From NCBI GenBank assembly GCA_029861655.1, contig JAOTZA010000132.1, positions 1-8,747 on the forward strand: a DNA stretch of 8,747 bases, written 5' to 3'. A program made the translations under genes and the position numbers. Positions 5,132 through 8,747 of this stretch are shown here, in pieces; the stretch's first letter is position 1; every line of letters begins with the position of its first letter. The stretch is from Acidobacteriota bacterium (GTDB lineage: Bacteria > Acidobacteriota > Thermoanaerobaculia > Multivoradales > JAHEKO01). The notes under the pieces were generated by a model. The model was given only the letters and a program-made list of their open reading frames with translations, was not told the DNA's origin and did not search any database.

Positions 5132-6910
5132 CTAGCTTTCCAGGACGGCCTTGCGCCGCAGCTTCGCGGCGGCGGGTGACAAGGGGGCCTCGGTGAGGAT
5201 CGCGTGGATGCGCTCGAGCGCCTTGGCGTGGTCACCGACCCGCTGGTAGAGGATCGCTTCACCGTAGAGGTTCTCGGCCAGACTGTTCAAACGAGCGGTG
5301 ATGCGAGGCGTCAAGTCGCTCTCCGGGTACCGTTTGAGAAAGCTCGAGCCGTTTTGGAGTCTCTTGTAAGAATCGGCCGATTGTACGAGTCGGGCCTGGG
5401 CCAACTGGCGCACCTCGTCGTCCATCGACTCGGCTGCGAGCTGCTGGAGGGCTCCCAGGTCATCGAGGACGGTCGCAAGGCTGCGAAGACCTTTGCTGGC
5501 CTGGCGACCGGGCTCAGAGTCGGAACCCGCCTTCGACGCCTCGAGGTACATTCCGACGGCGTCGACGTGGCGTTGGAGACGGCTGTAGGCGTTGCCGAGG
5601 GCTACCGCTATCCGAGTGCTTTCCTCGGATTCTGAGAAATTACTGAAGAAGGTCTCGAGAAACTCCGTCTCGTACACACCACCCGCGAAGACCTCAGCCG
5701 CCTTTTCATAGAGAGCCGATCGGCTCTCCTCGAAACCCTCGAGCTCGCCCTCCAGGGAGGCGAGAAGCTCGCTTTCCGGATTCAGCTCGCGGATCTCGAC
5801 GACGGTTTCTTCGTAGAGTGTCGCCAGGCGGCCGAAGTCGCGTGAGAGCTCCGGTTGCTGGAGCTCGGCATCCCGCTCCTCGTGGAGCCGCGCGAGGCGG
5901 ATTCGATCCGCATGGGCTCCAAGCGGCCAGGCGATGAGCGCGGCGTCCTCCAGAACCCTCATGCTGTCGACGACCCCTTTCGGATCGTCCGGCAGAGTCT
6001 CTCCCGCCCGACCCTCCTTCTCCGGCGGCGGAGTCTTGCGGGATTTTGGCTGGTAGGAGAGAAGAACTTCCTGAGTCCTGCGTCGGAATTCGTCGGCAGG
6101 GGTTGGTTCCTGTGTTTTCAGCAAATCGGCGCGCACTCCGGCGGCGTTGACCCGGGTGTCGAAGAAAGGGTGCGTACGCCAGTAGCCATACTCATTTGAC
6201 TCCGGCAAACGCTCACGCATGAGTTCCATGAGTTTGCCGTAGCCGTCCGGATCGAACCCGGCCGCCGCCGCCAGGCGTTGTCCCTCGTCGTCCGCCTCGT
6301 CCTCGAACTCCCGGCTATAGCTGCGAAGCAACAGCTCGCTGACAACGACTCCGGCGGCTGCCGCACCCATGACGCGGTCACCGCTATTCGAGCCGCCGCC
6401 CCAGGGGTCGTAGCCGGCGGGGGCATCGCGGGTGTCGTTGTCGCTGGCGATGATGACTCCCGCCAGGAGCGCCTGACTCAGCACGTTGAGCAGCGTCGCT
6501 CGACGCTGCATCTTGGTTCCGTGTTCGAGCACGACGTGTCCGATCTCATGGCCGAGAAGCCCGGCCAGCATGTCGTCGCTGGGCTCCAGGTCGAGCATCC
6601 CACGAGTAATGAAAATGTGGCCACCGGGCAAGGCGAATGCGTTGGGAACAGGTATGTCGACGAGGAAGAAGCTGAAGGGGAAATCTCGAAAGGTCGACTC
6701 TTGCGCCAGCCGGTACGCAAGGTCAGCGACCCGGCGGGTCTCCAGCCGGTCGTCGTAGCTGCCATAAAACTCCAGTGCCCGCGTGGCGGCCTCGAGGCTC
6801 TTGCCAAACAGCTCCGGGTTGGTGATTTCCTGGCCCGAAGCATGTGGTGCCGAGAGCCAGCTTGACACCAGACAGACAGCGAGAACCAGTATTCGCGAGG
6901 GAGTAGGCAT
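5132..6910 (-). CDS. M48-family periplasmic metalloprotease (BepA-like) with helical repeat C-terminus
   Basis: The 592-residue protein begins with a signal peptide (1-27, ending HASGQ), so it acts in the periplasm. The M48 domain spans about 35-270: zinc motif HEIGH at 121-125 (DNA 6536-6550), downstream acidic zinc ligand in EFEDEAD (201-207), and RTHPFFDTRV (245-254), whose His247 corresponds to the regulatory zinc-contacting His of E. coli BepA. Between HEIGH and EFEDEAD lies a Gly/Ala-rich segment (147-195), as in BepA/LoiP relatives. After a charged Pro-rich linker (285-305), residues 320-590 are alpha-helical with TPR-like units (GNAYSRLQRHVDAVGMYLEA, then LAENLYGEAILYQRVGDHAKALERI). 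Family members degrade misfolded outer-membrane proteins and may act as chaperones. The ATG at 6910 has no Shine-Dalgarno, but it begins the signal peptide; the open frame reaching 7096 would place coding sequence before it. Confidence 0.9.
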   Translation of the reverse strand: MPTPSRILVLAVCLVSSWLSAPHASGQEITNPELFGKSLEAATRALEFYGSYDDRLETRRVADLAYRLAQESTFRDFPFSFFLVDIPVPNAFALPGGHIFITRGMLDLEPSDDMLAGLLGHEIGHVVLEHGTKMQRRATLLNVLSQALLAGVIIASDNDTRDAPAGYDPWGGGSNSGDRVMGAAAAGVVVSELLLRSYSREFEDEADDEGQRLAAAAGFDPDGYGKLMELMRERLPESNEYGYWRTHPFFDTRVNAAGVRADLLKTQEPTPADEFRRRTQEVLLSYQPKSRKTPPPEKEGRAGETLPDDPKGVVDSMRVLEDAALIAWPLGAHADRIRLARLHEERDAELQQPELSRDFGRLATLYEETVVEIRELNPESELLASLEGELEGFEESRSALYEKAAEVFAGGVYETEFLETFFSNFSESEESTRIAVALGNAYSRLQRHVDAVGMYLEASKAGSDSEPGRQASKGLRSLATVLDDLGALQQLAAESMDDEVRQLAQARLVQSADSYKRLQNGSSFLKRYPESDLTPRITARLNSLAENLYGEAILYQRVGDHAKALERIHAILTEAPLSPAAAKLRRKAVLES

Positions 6911-6945
6911 CGGGGGGCAGTAAGTAGCAAGAACCGCGCCACGCC

Positions 6946-6974
6946 ATGATAGTTTGGCGACCGCCGCATGCCAG
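6946..6974 (-). promoter_or_regulatory. Candidate promoter of the M48 protease
   Basis: Minus strand: CTGGCA (6974-6969), 17-bp spacer, TATCAT (6951-6946), a five-of-six match to the sigma70 -10. It predicts a leader of about 30 nt for the 6910 start. The -35 box overlaps the ATG of the divergent gene, so the two transcription units may interfere. Confidence 0.45.
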
Positions 6975-7255
6975 GGGAGCCAATCTTGGAGTTTGTCATC
7001 GAGCATCCGATCGCCGCCACGAGTTGGGAGGAAGTGCGCCCCAGGCTCCAGAGGGCGCTGCGCGATCACCTTTCCCCCGGGATGCTGGAAGAGCACTGGG
7101 AGGACGAGGCGTTGCGTTTAGAGGGTCTTGGAGTCACGGCCTCCGTTGCGCTCGCCGATGGCAAGCTGCGAGCGCTTGCGGATCTGCGCCCGCCCGCCAG
7201 CTTCTTCCGATCCAAGATCGAGGACGGTCTTCGGCGGGCCCTGGAGAGAATCTAG
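6968..7255 (+). CDS. Small PHA granule-region-like protein
   Basis: This 95-residue cytoplasmic protein resembles the putative polyhydroxyalkanoic acid system family (PHA_gran_rgn type) in length and layout. It has an N-terminal helix with basic and acidic residues (SWEEVRPRLQRALRDHL, 19-35), then a beta-rich stretch (LRLEGLGVTASVALADGKLRALADL) and a closing helix (FRSKIEDGLRRALERI). Family members are small proteins often found near PHA or fatty-acid genes; their biochemical role is poorly known. The match is by remembered pattern and is moderate. The ATG at 6968 has no ribosome-binding site. An in-frame TTG at 6986 is preceded by GGGGAG 6 nt upstream and may be the real start, which would give 89 residues. 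It lies 41 bp before the thiolase gene on the same strand, suggesting an operon, and diverges from the M48 protease. Confidence 0.6.
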   Translation: MPGEPILEFVIEHPIAATSWEEVRPRLQRALRDHLSPGMLEEHWEDEALRLEGLGVTASVALADGKLRALADLRPPASFFRSKIEDGLRRALERI

Positions 7256-7267
7256 AACATTCAAGGT

Positions 7268-7280
7268 CAGCGTTTCGCTG
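7268..7280 (+). promoter_or_regulatory. Small hairpin immediately before the thiolase Shine-Dalgarno
   Basis: CAGCG-TTT-CGCTG is a perfect 5-bp dyad with a 3-nt loop. Its last base is the first of GGAGGAG. It could affect ribosome loading or stabilise the end of the upstream coding region. It may be chance, as five-base stems are common in GC-rich DNA. Confidence 0.35.
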
Positions 7281-7286
7281 GAGGAG
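7280..7286 (+). promoter_or_regulatory. Shine-Dalgarno deciding the thiolase start
   Basis: GGAGGAG lies 10 nt before the ATG at 7297. The in-frame ATG at 7420, where the length would match typical FadI, has no such site. This favours the longer product with about 41 extra N-terminal residues. Confidence 0.55.
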
Positions 7287-7296
7287 ATCATTCCGG

Positions 7297-8724
7297 ATGG
7301 AGTCATCAGGCCCGGTAACCCTGCCACCTCTCAACGACTCGTCGGTCACCGAGGAGATCGGCCCGCGTGCGGACACGGTCTGGATCCGCGGTGAAGGCGC
7401 GGCGCCGGCCATCGCCAAGATGGCAACCCGAAGCGTCCGAGGTGAGGGCGGGAGAGTGGCGATCATCGACGGTTGCCGCACCCCCTTTTCGAAGTCCGGG
7501 ACCGATCTCCGCGATCTCGATGTCGTCGATCTTGCTGGAACCGCCGCTGCAGAACTGGTGACCCGTAGCGGGATCGATTCAGACGAGATCGGTACGTCCA
7601 TATTCGGCGTCGTGGTGGCGGCCCTCCATGCGCCCAATCTGGGTCGGGAAGTGGTGTTCCGCGCCTCGCTGCCGATGACGATTCCCGGTACCACGGTCAA
7701 TCTGGCTTGCGCTTCGTCGAATCGTGCTATCACCTCGGCCGCCGAGGCGATCCTTTCGGGGCAGGTCGAGGTGGCGCTTGCCGGAGGCGCTGAGTCGCTC
7801 ACCAACGTTCCGATCCAGTACTCACGCAACGCGGCGCGACGGTTGATCGAATTCTCCAAAGCCAGATCGACGGGCAAGAAACTGGCGGTGCTTTCCAAGG
7901 TGCGGCCGCGGGACCTGGTCCCTGTACCACCCGCGATCGCCGAGTACACCACCGGCATGAGTATGGGGCAGGCTTGCGAGAAGATGGCCAAGGAGAATGG
8001 CATCTCGCGCCGCTCGCAGGACGAGATCGCCTTGATGTCGCACGAACGCGCGGCTCGCGCCGCCGAGGAGGGACGGTTCGACAAGCAGATCGTGCCGACC
8101 TTCCCACGGCCCAAGTTCGATCCGGTCACCAGTGACAACGGTGTCCGTGCCGACTCCTCGATGGAAGCCCTGGGGGCACTCAGGCCGGTCTTCGACAAGC
8201 ACTACGGAACCCTGACGGCGGGTAACTCGAGTCCTCTGACGGACGGTGCCTCGGCGGTCTTGCTGATGAGCGAAGAGAAGGCCAAGAAGCTTGGGCACGA
8301 GCCCCTCGGCTATGTTCGCTCGTGGGCCTATGCGGCCCTCGACCCGGGATCGCAGCTACTCCAGGGCCCTGCTTACGCGGCCCCTCTGGCGCTCGACCGG
8401 GCTGGACTGAGGCTCGCCGACGTGGATCTCATCGAAATGCACGAGGCGTTTGCCGCCCAGATCGTCTCCAATATGAAGGCGTTCGCCTCGCCCAAGTTCG
8501 CACGCGAGGAGCTCGGTCGCAGCGAGCCGCTTGGTGAGGTCGATCTGGATCGTTTTAACGTGAACGGGGGCTCGATCGCTATCGGTCACCCCTTTGGCGC
8601 CACCGGCGGTCGTGTGACGATCCAGCTTCTTCGAGAGCTCGAACGTCAGGGTCTGAATCTCGGCCTCATGACGGTGTGCGCCGCCGGCGGCGTCGGGTTC
8701 TCGATGGTTGTCGAGCGCGAGTAA
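7297..8724 (+). CDS. fadI: 3-ketoacyl-CoA thiolase, FadI type (acetyl-CoA C-acyltransferase)
   Basis: This enzyme cleaves 3-ketoacyl-CoA with CoA to acetyl-CoA and a shortened acyl-CoA, the last step of beta-oxidation; FadI is the beta-subunit of the anaerobic-type trifunctional complex. With the 7297 start it has 475 residues. Catalytic residues are visible: nucleophile Cys138 in LACASS, His382 in MHEAFA, His431 in GHPFGATGG and Cys461 in CAAGG. Close similarity to E. coli FadI is seen in RDLVPVPPAIAEYTTGMSMG (205-224), GTLTAGNSSPLTDGASAVLL (304-323) and the C-terminal third. The core starts at RVAIIDGCRTPF (53-64), so about 41 residues precede the usual FadI start; the Shine-Dalgarno supports this extension but an ATG at 7420 (434 residues) is possible. 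The PHA-type gene lies 41 bp upstream, and a possible next gene overlaps the stop. Confidence 0.92.
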   Translation: MESSGPVTLPPLNDSSVTEEIGPRADTVWIRGEGAAPAIAKMATRSVRGEGGRVAIIDGCRTPFSKSGTDLRDLDVVDLAGTAAAELVTRSGIDSDEIGTSIFGVVVAALHAPNLGREVVFRASLPMTIPGTTVNLACASSNRAITSAAEAILSGQVEVALAGGAESLTNVPIQYSRNAARRLIEFSKARSTGKKLAVLSKVRPRDLVPVPPAIAEYTTGMSMGQACEKMAKENGISRRSQDEIALMSHERAARAAEEGRFDKQIVPTFPRPKFDPVTSDNGVRADSSMEALGALRPVFDKHYGTLTAGNSSPLTDGASAVLLMSEEKAKKLGHEPLGYVRSWAYAALDPGSQLLQGPAYAAPLALDRAGLRLADVDLIEMHEAFAAQIVSNMKAFASPKFAREELGRSEPLGEVDLDRFNVNGGSIAIGHPFGATGGRVTIQLLRELERQGLNLGLMTVCAAGGVGFSMVVERE

Positions 8725-8747
8725 TGAAATGCGGTGACAGAAATGCG
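8724..8747 (+). CDS. Possible start of a further gene, cut by window edge
   Basis: An ATG at 8724 overlaps the thiolase TAA (TAATG), a typical arrangement for translational coupling, and the frame stays open for the eight codons visible. The FadJ-type alpha-subunit gene often accompanies FadI, so it is the obvious candidate, but the visible codons (MKCGDRNA) do not show it and an ATG further downstream could be the true start. Confidence 0.25.

Noticed and set aside
5029..5262. Upstream extension of the receptor frame to an ATG at 5262
   Set aside because: It would overlap the protease C-terminus, encodes a Ser/Arg/Pro-rich stretch, and hides the signal peptide; GAGGAGGT fixes the start at 5028.
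6862..6892. Consensus TTGACA on the plus strand as promoter of the PHA-type gene
   Set aside because: It lies inside the protease signal-peptide coding region, and the only -10-like sequence (CAGTAT) matches poorly with a 19-bp spacer.
6911..7096. Upstream extension of the protease frame
   Set aside because: It would bury the signal peptide and overlap the divergent gene over most of its length.
7134..8198. Long open frame (354 codons) on the minus strand opposite the thiolase
   Set aside because: It is antisense to well-conserved thiolase sequence, has a low-complexity Ser/Arg-rich product and no family features; typical shadow in GC-rich DNA.

Overview
The window looks like an ordinary chromosomal segment of a high-GC (roughly 60 % G+C by eye), Gram-negative, chemoheterotrophic bacterium. 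The Gram-negative assignment rests on a TonB-dependent outer-membrane receptor, a signal-peptide-bearing M48 metalloprotease and a membrane-anchored SGNH hydrolase. The mix of genes and the GC-rich third codon positions would suit Acidobacteriota, Myxococcota or a related deep lineage, but nothing here fixes the phylum. I see no phage, insertion sequence, tRNA, rRNA or CRISPR signal.

Layout. Positions 3-632 (+) hold the C-terminal part of a class III (CaiB/BaiF) CoA-transferase whose start lies upstream of the window. It converges on, and overlaps by 17 bp, a membrane-anchored SGNH/GDSL hydrolase at 616-1704 (-). A divergent 135-bp gap then leads to a small Arg-rich protein at 1840-2151 (+), built of [E/D]RR hexapeptide repeats plus a C-terminal Cys/His motif; it is the least conventional gene here. 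It converges on a polytopic membrane protein at 2179-2805 (-), which lies behind a TonB-dependent receptor at 2863-5028 (-). The receptor has a clear promoter, an inverted repeat sitting between the promoter boxes, and a strong ribosome-binding site. A BepA-like M48 metalloprotease with a repeat-rich C-terminus follows upstream at 5132-6910 (-). Divergently from it run a small PHA-granule-region-like protein at 6968-7255 (+) and a FadI-type 3-ketoacyl-CoA thiolase at 7297-8724 (+). The thiolase stop overlaps a possible start of the next gene.

How the genes may work together. The right-hand + strand pair suggests acyl-CoA metabolism (beta-oxidation thiolysis next to a PHA-type protein), and the CoA-transferase at the left edge fits the same theme. 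The minus-strand genes are envelope functions: outer-membrane uptake, periplasmic proteolysis or quality control, and cell-surface ester chemistry. I found no convincing new multi-gene system. The best leads are the hexad-repeat/zinc-like small protein, the dyad inside the receptor promoter, and a recurring TGCTAGCAT promoter-like element. No stretch over 300 bases lacks a gene.
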